A stretch of 64,000 nt of DNA, from NCBI GenBank assembly GCA_016841425.1, contig JAENZE010000012.1, forward strand, positions 1 to 64,000, written 5' to 3'. Below the pieces are notes generated by a model. The model saw only the letters and a program-made list of their open reading frames with translations. It made no database searches and was not told the origin of the DNA. The translations under genes were made by a program, and so were the position numbers. This stretch comes from Syntrophomonas sp. (GTDB lineage: Bacteria; Bacillota; Syntrophomonadia; Syntrophomonadales; Syntrophomonadaceae). This document shows, in pieces, positions 7,819 to 16,076 of the stretch. Numbering within the stretch: the first letter of the stretch is position 1; every line of letters starts with the position of its first letter.

Positions 7819-9591
7819 ATGCTAGGTGAACGGACTAACGTTGATAAAGCTGCTTCAGTCGGCAATTATCTTAACCTTTATTTTGGGCAGAATCAGGGCG
7901 TAAGGTTGGGAGAGAGCACGGTAGCCAGTTGCAAGGCTCATGCCCGCATGCCTGAAAAACGGGTCAAAGGACAATTGAAAATACTCGTTAATCGCGACGC
8001 TGGCAAGGTTTTTCTGGATTTTGTAGAAGAAGGCAGAGTGGTTCATATCGATGTTTATCATCGACCAGGTAAGATTGACCCACGGGTTATTGCCAGAGCT
8101 ATATTTACCGCAATAGATGAACATTTTCTGGAAAAAGATCCTCAACTCCGGTATGCGGAAGATGAGAGATTTAACATGGTTATAGCTTATGCCAGCAGAA
8201 TATATATAACTACCAATCAGGGTAGAGGAACTCTTTATAACCTGCTGCAGGATGAAGTTGAAGCCTTCGCTGAATACGATGAAGGTTGGGATCATGTTCA
8301 CATTCTAGCACAGCTAGACCGCGAGGATTACTATCTAGTTTATATAATTGCTGAAATAGTTGAAGAGGTTATATTAACTAATGGGATTAAACTATCTAAA
8401 GTAAGAAATATTATTCATGGTAATGAAAAACAGGCCCAGGATAGTTATGCTGGTTATCTTAAACTGCCCTGGAAGCATTTTAAGGGGCAGCAGGCGCGGC
8501 ACCTGCCGGAAAAAGAGAATGTCAATCAGCTGATTATTAAACTGGCCGAAAAACTTGGTGGGGTAGAAGAAATACAGGAGTTCATGGAAAACTATTCCAC
8601 CAACATATTTAAGCGTAAAGGTATACAACAGCAGAAGAAAAAATGGGGAGATATCGAACATGATGTTAAACAGCTCGAAGAGCTGGGAATATTAAAGGAT
8701 ACACCGTTTGGCAAAATAATGACCGGTAAAGGGCTAAAGCTTAAAGAATTTGTAATAAATCACAAGTGTGAACTTGAGACCGAGATTCGTCGTAATACCA
8801 GGAGACTGCCTTCAGGTGGTGGTGGGCGTTTTAAAAAACTGGGTCAGATAGATCGTAAAACCTCCAAAGTTGAGTATACAAACCGCAATAAGACTGTGAA
8901 CAATCCAGAGCAGAACTGGTCAGGTGATCTTGCAGTTCCTGAAACTGTCATACAGGCTTTGAAGAACAGTTACCTGAGAGGTGACGATCATTTGACTATA
9001 AAAAAACAGGATCTTCATTATTATGAGAAAAAGAGTTACGTACCAGTAGATATTTGCCTGTTGATTGATGCCAGCGGCAGTATGGCCGGGGATAAAAGGC
9101 AAGCAGCGTGTTTCTTAGCAGAACACCTTTTATTAACAGGAAAAGAAAAAGTGGCTGTAGTTACTTTCCAGGAAAGAGGCAGCAATGTAGTAGTACCTTT
9201 TACTCGAAAGCAGATGGTCTTGAAGCAGGGCCTGGCTACCATAAATCCGGCCGGGCTTACGCCCATGGCTGATGGGATCGTTAATGCTGTTAATCTTATT
9301 AAGGACAGTAAAGTACGCAACCCCATGTTAGTTTTAATAACTGATGGTATTCCTAATATTCCGCTCTGGACTTTGGATGCCAAAACTGATGCGCTGGATG
9401 CTGCGGCTTTGATAGCGAAGGAGAAAATTCGCTTTGTATGTATTGGAGTTGAAGCACATCGCTTTTACCTGGAAAAACTTTCGCGTCAGGCAGAAGGTGT
9501 TGTTTATCTAGTGGATGATTTGAACAAAGATAACCTAATTAACATAGTTAGAATGGAGAAGCAAACCTCATCGGATAACAAACTTGCATAA
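7819..9591 (+). CDS. VWA-domain protein related to magnesium chelatase subunit ChlD
   Basis: The ATG follows AAAGGTGG and the gene directly follows the AAA+ ATPase gene. The 590-residue product has a long N-terminal region (1-400) without a recognised domain. Its C-terminal von Willebrand A domain (about 410-590) has a complete MIDAS: D417-x-S419-x-S421 in DASGS, a later Thr in LTPMADG, and the ITDG aspartate. In Mg-chelatase the D subunit docks on the I-subunit ring and contacts the substrate-bound catalytic subunit. Unlike true ChlD, the N-terminus has no AAA+ module; in its place is a unique 400-residue region that may recognise the client. Confidence 0.75.
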   Translation: MLGERTNVDKAASVGNYLNLYFGQNQGVRLGESTVASCKAHARMPEKRVKGQLKILVNRDAGKVFLDFVEEGRVVHIDVYHRPGKIDPRVIARAIFTAIDEHFLEKDPQLRYAEDERFNMVIAYASRIYITTNQGRGTLYNLLQDEVEAFAEYDEGWDHVHILAQLDREDYYLVYIIAEIVEEVILTNGIKLSKVRNIIHGNEKQAQDSYAGYLKLPWKHFKGQQARHLPEKENVNQLIIKLAEKLGGVEEIQEFMENYSTNIFKRKGIQQQKKKWGDIEHDVKQLEELGILKDTPFGKIMTGKGLKLKEFVINHKCELETEIRRNTRRLPSGGGGRFKKLGQIDRKTSKVEYTNRNKTVNNPEQNWSGDLAVPETVIQALKNSYLRGDDHLTIKKQDLHYYEKKSYVPVDICLLIDASGSMAGDKRQAACFLAEHLLLTGKEKVAVVTFQERGSNVVVPFTRKQMVLKQGLATINPAGLTPMADGIVNAVNLIKDSKVRNPMLVLITDGIPNIPLWTLDAKTDALDAAALIAKEKIRFVCIGVEAHRFYLEKLSRQAEGVVYLVDDLNKDNLINIVRMEKQTSSDNKLA

Positions 9592-9720
9592 TTGTCGAGA
9601 TATTTTATTTGACAATATTCGTGGTTTTCGGCTAAAATTTTAGTAGAGTTAGAGCGGTTACAATTTTCACAAAATTCTTCGTAGTAATATTTATTGTTTT
9701 AATAACTCCTCCTTCATGTT

Positions 9721-9751
9721 GAGCACCTTAACAGGTGCTCACTTTCTTTTT
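9721..9751 (+). terminator. Terminator after the ChlI/ChlD-like pair
   Basis: GAGCACC (9721-9727) and GGTGCTC (9734-9740) form a 7-bp stem with a 6-nt loop, followed by ACTTTCTTTTTATTT. Confidence 0.85.
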
Positions 9752-9826
9752 ATTTCATAATCAGTCATAAAATTGAAACTAGCTTCGTATCTTAGTAAAG
9801 AAACTGAGAAAGGGGGCTGGTAATAT

Positions 9827-10441
9827 ATGGATAAAAGAATTGTAATTTTAGCCGCTATTATAGTAATCGCTATATGTCTTATCAGTGGAGGGTGTTCCAC
9901 TTTTGCCGGCGATAACAGTCTGAAAGCCTGGAAGGAATTACTGAGTTTAGCACCAGAAGAGGATACTGCCGACGATAATAGTGGTACAAGTCTGGAAGAC
10001 CTGCTGATGGATAAGCAGGTCGAACCGCAGGATACAGCTGAATATGTGGTGGTATCACTCTATTATGTGGATTCCACCGGCAGCAGCTTGGCATCTGAGG
10101 ATAGGAAGATTGTTAAGACAGAAGGAATTGCCCGGCAAACCCTGCAGGAACTCTTTAAGGGACCAGAAAATTCTGAGTACTCAAGTGTAATTCCAGAGGG
10201 TACCAAACTGCTGGACATTAATATCAAAGAAGATGGGCATTGTATTGTTGATCTCAGTTCTGAGGTGCGGCAGGTCAAAGATGCGCAACAGGAAAAACTT
10301 GTAGTATATGCTATTACTAATACCCTGGGTAAGTTTCCCTCGGTCCGCAGCGTTTCCTTTATGATCGATGGCCAGCCCAGCGATTACATAGGAGGTTATC
10401 TAGACTTGTCAGATCCGGTTGAACCAGACTACAGCAAATAA
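9827..10441 (+). CDS. GerMN-domain lipoprotein
   Basis: The 204-residue product starts with a lipoprotein signal peptide: a charged MDKR, a hydrophobic stretch, then the lipobox SGGC at residues 21-24, so it is anchored outside the membrane. Residues about 70-195 match the GerMN (sporulation and spore germination) domain: VVVSLYYVDSTG, a central ARQTLQELFKGP segment, and IVDLSSE. GerM-type proteins are known in sporulation, with roles in germination and sporangium assembly. Here the gene stands alone between terminators, so its exact role is inferred from the domain. Confidence 0.8.
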   Translation: MDKRIVILAAIIVIAICLISGGCSTFAGDNSLKAWKELLSLAPEEDTADDNSGTSLEDLLMDKQVEPQDTAEYVVVSLYYVDSTGSSLASEDRKIVKTEGIARQTLQELFKGPENSEYSSVIPEGTKLLDINIKEDGHCIVDLSSEVRQVKDAQQEKLVVYAITNTLGKFPSVRSVSFMIDGQPSDYIGGYLDLSDPVEPDYSK

Positions 10442-10748
10442 AGCAATAACTAGCAGAAGAGGCTGCTGCTATTAAACTCGAGGCAGCCTCTTATTAGTTC
10501 GTGCAAGTTTACGCTGCAGTATAACCGCCATCTAAGGTAGGACTATATCAGTAACCTCCAAAACAAACCAGGAGCCATCATAGTATCACCTGCCCCAACT
10601 CACCGGGCAGCGCGAAACTTCTTCTTATCATACTCAACTGATTGCTATTGTCATGCTTAAAGCGTTGGCAGGCTGGTAAAAAGAGAACTCATCCTGGCTT
10701 TATAGCATAATATGCTGTATATATATCATAGAAAGGAAATGCGGAATC
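10442..10748. other. Intergenic stretch with a terminator for the GerMN gene
   Basis: AAGAGGCTGC (10457-10466) pairs with GCAGCCTCTT (10483-10492), a terminator directly after the GerMN stop. Beyond it, up to the next gene, I see no open frame with a ribosome site and no clear repeat. Confidence 0.7.
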
Positions 10749-11273
10749 ATGAAACACGAGCATTTTAACCGCAAGTCATCAGGGGGGTATAGTCAAAAAG
10801 GCAATCTGGTATATAATGGCGGCTTTGAGGATAGTGAACGGCTGCAGGGTTGGGTTGCTAATGAAGGAGTAGATTTCTTTTGTGCTCCGGAGGAAATTAG
10901 TCACCAGGGATTAGCTGCCGCAAGATTGGGTTTTATAAGCAATTATGCGTTTCTTTATCAGGATGTCTCTGGGATATTTCCTGGCTGTTATTACCAGCTA
11001 AACTGTTATCTTATAGCTGGAAGCAATCTTGGTAATGCACCACTGTGGATCACTCTGAGGTATCTGGATATTAATAAAAGAGATTTAGGCCTGGCTATTG
11101 AAATAATGATCGAGCAGTTTACTTTATCTAATACTTCCTATTCGGGATTTTTGAACATCACCAGCTTGCCGGCCCCACATTCAGCTCGTTATGCCCGGAT
11201 AGCTTTTGAGACAGATACCAGTGACTCAGGCGGGCATGTGGACCTGGATGATGTTTCCCTGGTATCCCTGTAG
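10749..11273 (+). CDS. Galactose-binding-like (carbohydrate-binding module type) protein
   Basis: The 174-residue product lacks a signal peptide. It shows the start typical of beta-sandwich carbohydrate-binding domains, NLVYNGGFED, followed by LQGWVANEG, and the closing GHVDLDDVSLV strand. This is a single-domain jelly-roll protein. In spore-formers such domains occur in cytosolically made, surface-deposited proteins, but a spore-coat role is only inference. It is preceded by AAAGGA and followed by a hairpin at 11307-11350. It is monocistronic. Confidence 0.6.
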   Translation: MKHEHFNRKSSGGYSQKGNLVYNGGFEDSERLQGWVANEGVDFFCAPEEISHQGLAAARLGFISNYAFLYQDVSGIFPGCYYQLNCYLIAGSNLGNAPLWITLRYLDINKRDLGLAIEIMIEQFTLSNTSYSGFLNITSLPAPHSARYARIAFETDTSDSGGHVDLDDVSLVSL

Positions 11274-11306
11274 AGCTATCTTTTATTTATAAGAAAAGAG
11301 AAGGAT

Positions 11307-11353
11307 AAGAGGTTACCCTAAACTCCAAAATGGATCATGGGCAGCCTCTTTTT
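11307..11353 (+). terminator. Probable terminator after the carbohydrate-binding-like gene
   Basis: AAGAGG (11307-11312) with CCC three bases further pairs with GGG and CCTCTT (11345-11350), with an internal mismatch, followed by a T-run. Confidence 0.6.
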
Positions 11354-11550
11354 ATGCGTAAATCAGGGCGGAAGTTTTACGAAGCATAGACAGGTTCAAC
11401 TTTATATAGAATATATCTAGTAAAAGTGTTAAATTATTTATTGGGTTATTTTTTGCTGTCTAATGTCTAATGGTTTATTATCTGCTTAAGCTATTGCATA
11501 GTTATAAATGTGGCTCACAGATAACCGGATTATTAAAAGAGGTGTTGATA

Positions 11551-12354
11551 TTGGAAAAGGAAAGCCCCATTGGGATCTTTGATTCTGGTGTTGGAGGACT
11601 TACTGTAGTAAAATCTTTGCTGGAACAATTACCCGGGGAAAGTTTTATATATTTTGGGGATACTGCTCATGTTCCTTACGGCAGCAAAACTGAAGAACAG
11701 CTTATGTCTTATGCCAGGAGTATTTTGCATTTTCTTAGAAACAAAGGGGTAAAGGCAGTTGTCGTGGCCTGTGGAACTCATTCTTCAGTAACCCTGCCCC
11801 GGTTGGAAGGGCAGTATGATTTCCCCATGCTGGGGGTGGTGAAGGCGGCTGCTCGTTCTGCTAACCGCTTGAGTCGCAATTTAAGAATAGGCGTGATGGC
11901 AACACAAGCTACGGTCAATAGTCAGGCCTATACCAGGGAGATAACAAACATCAATCCTCGTTGCCAGGTTTTTGAAGCAGCCTGCCGTAAGTTTGTACCT
12001 CTGGTTGAAAGCGGTATACTAGAGGGAGAAGAAGTTCAGGACGCCATCAGGGAATACACTGCTCCGTTGTTGGAGAATAGAGTAGACAGCCTGGTTCTGG
12101 GCTGTACTCATTATCCTTTTTTGGCTCCTGCTATAAAGGATTTTGCTGGTTGCGAGATAGAACTGGTAGATCCTTCATTTGAGACGATAGAAGAACTCCG
12201 GCAAATCCTAATGCGAGATGATCTGATCAACGATAGTGGAAAAACGCCTGTGAGACAATTTTACGTTAGTGGCAATGATGAATCTTTTTATAAGGTTGGA
12301 AGATTGTTGCTGGGTGACCTGATAAAATCTGTAAAACTGGAATCTTTGGATTGA
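11551..12354 (+). CDS. murI: Glutamate racemase
   Basis: The start is the TTG at 11551, preceded by AAAAGAGGTG; the frame is open 27 codons further upstream without a ribosome site. The 267-residue enzyme makes D-glutamate for peptidoglycan. It shows IGIFDSGVGGLTV with D11/S12, PYGSKT, and the two catalytic cysteines C74 (VVACGTH) and C185 (LGCTHYPF). The first cysteine motif differs from the usual ACNTAS: Asn is Gly75 and the following Ala is His77. Overall length and fold are normal. It opens the murI-fumarase-rph-rdgB cluster. Confidence 0.9.
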   Translation: MEKESPIGIFDSGVGGLTVVKSLLEQLPGESFIYFGDTAHVPYGSKTEEQLMSYARSILHFLRNKGVKAVVVACGTHSSVTLPRLEGQYDFPMLGVVKAAARSANRLSRNLRIGVMATQATVNSQAYTREITNINPRCQVFEAACRKFVPLVESGILEGEEVQDAIREYTAPLLENRVDSLVLGCTHYPFLAPAIKDFAGCEIELVDPSFETIEELRQILMRDDLINDSGKTPVRQFYVSGNDESFYKVGRLLLGDLIKSVKLESLD

Positions 12355-12519
12355 CTATTGCTGTAATGAACCTGGGATAGTAAGAAGGATAGCTACTTAT
12401 TGCCGCTCATTTCTGGCCTGGGTATGATATTGATTCATTTACGCAAGAAATTAAGGCTATATACAAAAAGTACTAGCTGAATCAGGGTTGCACTTGGTTT
12501 TTTAGGGGAAGGTGAAATA

Positions 12520-13362
12520 ATGCGCTGCATACAATACGAGGAAATAAAACAGGCTGTTAAGTCAGCAGTTATTAAAGCTAATACTCGGCTGCCAGATGAT
12601 ATTCTGGAAGCACTCCGGACTGCTGTGGAAAACGAGAAGAGCAGTCGGGGCAGAATGTTTTTGGAAATATTATTAGAAAATGCGGATATCGCAGAAAATG
12701 AACAGATGGCTCTGTGTCAGGATACAGGTATGGTTTCTGTAGATATTGAGCTGGGTCAGGAGGTCTCTATATCTGGAGGCAGTCTGGAAGAGGCAGTTAA
12801 CGAGGGAGTTAAAGAAGGATATCGGGAAGGCTTCTTTCGCAAATCCATCGTAAGTGATCCTTTTATAAGAAAAAATACCGGTGACAACACACCGGCTATC
12901 ATACATACTCAACTTGACCTGGGAGATCATTTAAGACTGACCATATTTCCCAAAGGTGCAGGTAGCGAAAATATGGGCCGCCTGGCTATGCTAAAGCCTT
13001 CGCAGGGAATTGAAGGGGTTAAGGATTTTATTCTTCAGGTGGTCAGGGAGGCGGGTGCTAATGCTTGTCCCCCGCTGATTGTAGGGGTAGGAATCGGTGG
13101 AAATATGGAGAAGGCCGCCTACCTCGCTAAAAAAGCCCTGTTTAGACCGATAAACGTGCCAAATCCTAGCTCGGATATAGCTGCATTGGAAGAAGAAATA
13201 CTTATGCTCATAAACGCTCTGGGTATTGGTCCACAGGGTATGGGGGGGGATATTACTGCTCTGGGGGTAAATATTAACACTTTCCCAACCCATATCGCGT
13301 GTCTGCCGGTTGCGGTAAGCCTGGGGTGTCACTGTACCCGCAGGGTTAGCATTGAAATATAG
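12520..13362 (+). CDS. Class I fumarate hydratase, alpha subunit
   Basis: The ATG follows GGGGAAGGTG. The 280-residue product is the N-terminal half of the iron-sulfur class I fumarase (FumA/TtdA type), which interconverts fumarate and malate. Visible family features are ALCQDTG with its cluster cysteine, IRKNTGDNTPA, PKGAGSENM, IGGNMEKA, GPQGMGG and the late LGCHC. The beta subunit follows 34 bases downstream, so the two form a two-gene unit. In syntrophs this enzyme supports malate/fumarate interconversion for biosynthesis. Confidence 0.92.
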   Translation: MRCIQYEEIKQAVKSAVIKANTRLPDDILEALRTAVENEKSSRGRMFLEILLENADIAENEQMALCQDTGMVSVDIELGQEVSISGGSLEEAVNEGVKEGYREGFFRKSIVSDPFIRKNTGDNTPAIIHTQLDLGDHLRLTIFPKGAGSENMGRLAMLKPSQGIEGVKDFILQVVREAGANACPPLIVGVGIGGNMEKAAYLAKKALFRPINVPNPSSDIAALEEEILMLINALGIGPQGMGGDITALGVNINTFPTHIACLPVAVSLGCHCTRRVSIEI

Positions 13363-13396
13363 TTATTTGGTGTTCAGGTGAGCACAGGAGGTAATT

Positions 13397-13930
13397 ATGA
13401 TTGTTTTAAGAGCTCCTTTGAATGGAGAAGATATTAAAAGTTTGAAAACCGGAGATGAGGTGCGGTTGGAAGGAACCATATATGCGGCCCGTGATGCGGC
13501 ACATAAAAACATGGTTGATGCTATACATAAAGGCGAGGTGCTGCCCTTCGACCTGCAGGGACAGATGATATACTATGTGGGGCCCTGTCCTGCCCCTCCG
13601 GGGAAGGCAATAGGATCTGCCGGCCCAACTACCAGCGGCAGAATGGATGCCTATGCTCCGCTGCTGATTGAATTGGGACTGAAGGTAATGATTGGTAAAG
13701 GAAACCGCAGCCCGGAGGTTATAGCCGCCATGAGAAAACATAGTGCTGTCTACCTGGCAGCTGTTGGTGGTGCAGGCGCATACCTGGCGGGAAAAATAGA
13801 AGCAGTGGAAACTATTGCTTATCCAGAATTGGGGCCAGAAGCGTTACTAAAGATTAATGTTCGTGATTTTCCCTGTATCGTAGCCATAGACTGCAGGGGT
13901 GATAATATCTATGATTTGAATCCAGCCTGA
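13397..13930 (+). CDS. Class I fumarate hydratase, beta subunit
   Basis: The ATG follows ACAGGAGG. The 177-residue product is the swivelling C-terminal domain of class I fumarase or L(+)-tartrate dehydratase. It shows GTIYAARDAAHK, YYVGPCPAPPGK, AGPTTSGRMD, MIGKGNRS and the AAVGGAGAYLA stretch. It needs the alpha subunit encoded just upstream. The context (murI before, rph after) carries no tartrate genes, which favours fumarase. Confidence 0.92.
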   Translation: MIVLRAPLNGEDIKSLKTGDEVRLEGTIYAARDAAHKNMVDAIHKGEVLPFDLQGQMIYYVGPCPAPPGKAIGSAGPTTSGRMDAYAPLLIELGLKVMIGKGNRSPEVIAAMRKHSAVYLAAVGGAGAYLAGKIEAVETIAYPELGPEALLKINVRDFPCIVAIDCRGDNIYDLNPA

Positions 13931-13995
13931 GCTTTATGAGAGGCTTGGAATCTAGGCGGGAAAACATAGAAGAGATAAATAGATAGGAGTACAAC

Positions 13996-14715
13996 ATGAT
14001 AAGAGCAACTAACCGTTTAAACGATCAGATGAGGCCAATTAAAATAAGCCCGGGTTTTGTAAAAAATCCGGATGGATCTGTTTTAATGGAGACGGGGGAT
14101 ACCAGAGTTTTGTGTTCCGCCATGCTGGAAGAGAAAATTCCATCATTTCTTAAAGGTACCGGCAGCGGATGGATAACAGCAGAATATTCTTTATTGCCAT
14201 CTTCCACCAATACCCGTACATTTCGGGAGGCCAGCCGCGGCAAAATAAGCGGCAGAACATCAGAGATTCAAAGACTAATAGGCAGGTCCATAAGATCGGT
14301 GGTAGATATGGAAAAGCTGGGAGAGCGAACTATTTGGATAGATTGTGATGTGATCCAGGCGGATGGGGGCACCAGGACTGCGTCTATCACGGGAAGCTTT
14401 GTAGCACTGTCTCTGGCTTTAAAAAAATACCAGCAAGCAGGTATTATTGACGAAATACCGCTAAAGGATTATGTAGCTGCTATCAGTGTGGGTATAGTTG
14501 ACGGAGAAAAGATGCTTGATTTAGACTATATTGAAGATTCCAGCGCCGAAGTCGATATGAATGTGGTTATGACCGGCAGTGGAGATTTGGTGGAAATTCA
14601 GGGAACTGCTGAAGGTAAGGCATTCAGCCGGCAGGATTTAGATGAACTACTGGCTCTGGCCCAAAAAGGTATTGATGAACTAATTGTATTACAAAAAAAT
14701 ATAATAGGTTTGTGA
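13996..14715 (+). CDS. rph: Ribonuclease PH
   Basis: The 239-residue product is a phosphorolytic 3'-to-5' exoribonuclease that trims tRNA 3' ends. It shows the N-terminal [25 protein letters not shown], the phosphate-binding [18 protein letters not shown] region and [19 protein letters not shown]. Length is normal. The pairing with rdgB downstream is a common gene order, although here a structured repeat (14734-14886) lies between them. Confidence 0.96.
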   Translation: MIRATNRLNDQMRPIKISPGFVKNPDGSVLMETGDTRVLCSAMLEEKIPSFLKGTGSGWITAEYSLLPSSTNTRTFREASRGKISGRTSEIQRLIGRSIRSVVDMEKLGERTIWIDCDVIQADGGTRTASITGSFVALSLALKKYQQAGIIDEIPLKDYVAAISVGIVDGEKMLDLDYIEDSSAEVDMNVVMTGSGDLVEIQGTAEGKAFSRQDLDELLALAQKGIDELIVLQKNIIGL

Positions 14716-14733
14716 TAAAGCTTTCAAGGTTGT

Positions 14734-14886
14734 GGAAGGATCTGGATTCAAGCACGTTTGCGACCGGTCCCCAGTTGGAGGAATTACCTATCTAGAGACA
14801 CCCCCCGATCTTGTGCTAGGGCGTAATACAGCATGTTTCTGAACCACCTTTCTCGCTGCACTCTGCTTGAATCCAGATCTTCCCCG
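14734..14886. repeat. Structured repeat family 1, copy B
   Basis: The ends are complementary: GGATCTGGATTCAAGCA (14738-14754) pairs with TGCTTGAATCCAGATCT (14864-14880) in 16 of 17 positions. Between them lie CGTTTGC (14755), GGAATTACC (14780) and CTCGCTGCACT (14852), in the same order and spacing as copy A at 3246-3404. It separates rph from rdgB. A CDS start placed inside it at 14833 would be an artefact. Confidence 0.7.
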
Positions 14887-14925
14887 GCGGATTTTTTTTA
14901 CAGGACTTATAGAGGGAGAATAGAA

Positions 14926-15522
14926 ATGGAATTGCTTCTGGCAACACGCAATCGCAAAAAAAAGATGGAACTGCAGCAGATGCTGAAAGATTATGATATA
15001 AAGATATTAACTCTGGACGACATCGAGGAGATACCAGAGGTTGTAGAAGACGGACTCAGTTTTGAAGAAAATGCTATTAAAAAGGCCCGAGAGACTGCAG
15101 CCTTAAGCGGATATCCGTGTCTGGCTGATGATTCTGGCCTGGTAGTTGATGCTCTGGGAGGAGAACCAGGTGTATTCTCCGCTCGTTTTGCCGGGGAGGA
15201 CGCTGATGATCAAAAAAATAATAATAAACTGCTGGGTATGATGCAGAATGTTGAAGCAGACCAGAGAACCGCCCGGTTCATATGCGTAATAGCGCTTAGC
15301 AGTCCCACCGGTGAAGTTGAGACAGTAAGCGGGGTATGTGAGGGTAGAATTGCTTATGAACCATGCGGTACCGGAGGGTTTGGATATGATCCACTTTTCG
15401 TGCCCCGGGGGTATAATCAAACTTTTGCAGAATTATCTTTGCAAATCAAGAACTCCATCAGCCACCGTGGCAGAGCACTGGAAAAATGCAGGCCTCTCCT
15501 CCAGAAATATCTGGATTCATAA
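14926..15522 (+). CDS. rdgB: XTP/dITP diphosphatase (RdgB/HAM1)
   Basis: The start is the ATG at 14926 with AGAGGGAG upstream; the in-frame ATG at 14833 lies inside a repeat and has no ribosome site. The 198-residue enzyme removes non-canonical purine nucleotides such as XTP and dITP. Motifs are LLATRNRKK at the N-terminus, EEIPEVVEDG, SFEENAIKKA, CLADDSGLVVDALGG, PGVFSARFAG, GGFGYDPLF and the closing SHRGRAL. Confidence 0.96.
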   Translation: MELLLATRNRKKKMELQQMLKDYDIKILTLDDIEEIPEVVEDGLSFEENAIKKARETAALSGYPCLADDSGLVVDALGGEPGVFSARFAGEDADDQKNNNKLLGMMQNVEADQRTARFICVIALSSPTGEVETVSGVCEGRIAYEPCGTGGFGYDPLFVPRGYNQTFAELSLQIKNSISHRGRALEKCRPLLQKYLDS

Positions 15523-15549
15523 TCGCCCGGTGAGAGGAGGATGAAGCCA

Positions 15550-16026
15550 ATGCTGATCGCCGTAACTGGTGATACGCATGGCCGGATAGATGCCATAAAA
15601 AGTGAACTGGAAAGAAAAAAACCGGATTACTTGCTGCACACTGGAGACTTTTACCCTGATGGCATAAAGCTGGCGCACCATCTGGGCATTGACTTTACAG
15701 GAGTCAGAGGTAATTGCGATACTGGCAAAAAGGGTAAGCGGCAAGAAATTGTTGATCTGGCCGGGCATCGTTTTTGTATTCTTCATGGACATAAGCATCG
15801 AGTTAAGACTACTCTCAATAACGTATATTATTATGGACAGGAAATCGGAGCAGAGGTAATTGTTTTTGGGCATACCCATATCCCCTGCTGTGAAAGCCAC
15901 AACGGGATATGGCTGATCAATCCAGGCAGTCCAAGCCTCCCGAGATCAGGGTCTATGGCAAGCTATGTGTTGATAAAAGCAGAACCCGATATTTTATTGC
16001 CGGATCTTATTACCATTAGATTATAA
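15550..16026 (+). CDS. YfcE/MJ0936-type metallophosphodiesterase
   Basis: Two in-frame ATGs exist. That at 15541 abuts the AGGAGG at 15535-15540, while that at 15550 sits nine bases away, so I choose 15550. The 158-residue protein has the binuclear metal motifs TGDTHG, LLHTGDFY, GVRGNCD, LHGHKH and FGHTHIP, the full calcineurin-like set. Members hydrolyse small phosphodiesters; the natural substrate is uncertain. It follows rdgB by 27 bases and probably shares its transcript. Confidence 0.9.
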   Translation: MLIAVTGDTHGRIDAIKSELERKKPDYLLHTGDFYPDGIKLAHHLGIDFTGVRGNCDTGKKGKRQEIVDLAGHRFCILHGHKHRVKTTLNNVYYYGQEIGAEVIVFGHTHIPCCESHNGIWLINPGSPSLPRSGSMASYVLIKAEPDILLPDLITIRL

Positions 16027-16076
16027 TTATTACAGCATATTAATATCAGGTACTACATATGGAGGTATGGAAGAAG

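Noticed and set aside
14833-14925. N-terminal extension of RdgB to the ATG at 14833
   Set aside because: This stretch is part of the repeat and the ATG at 14926 has the ribosome site and the family N-terminus.
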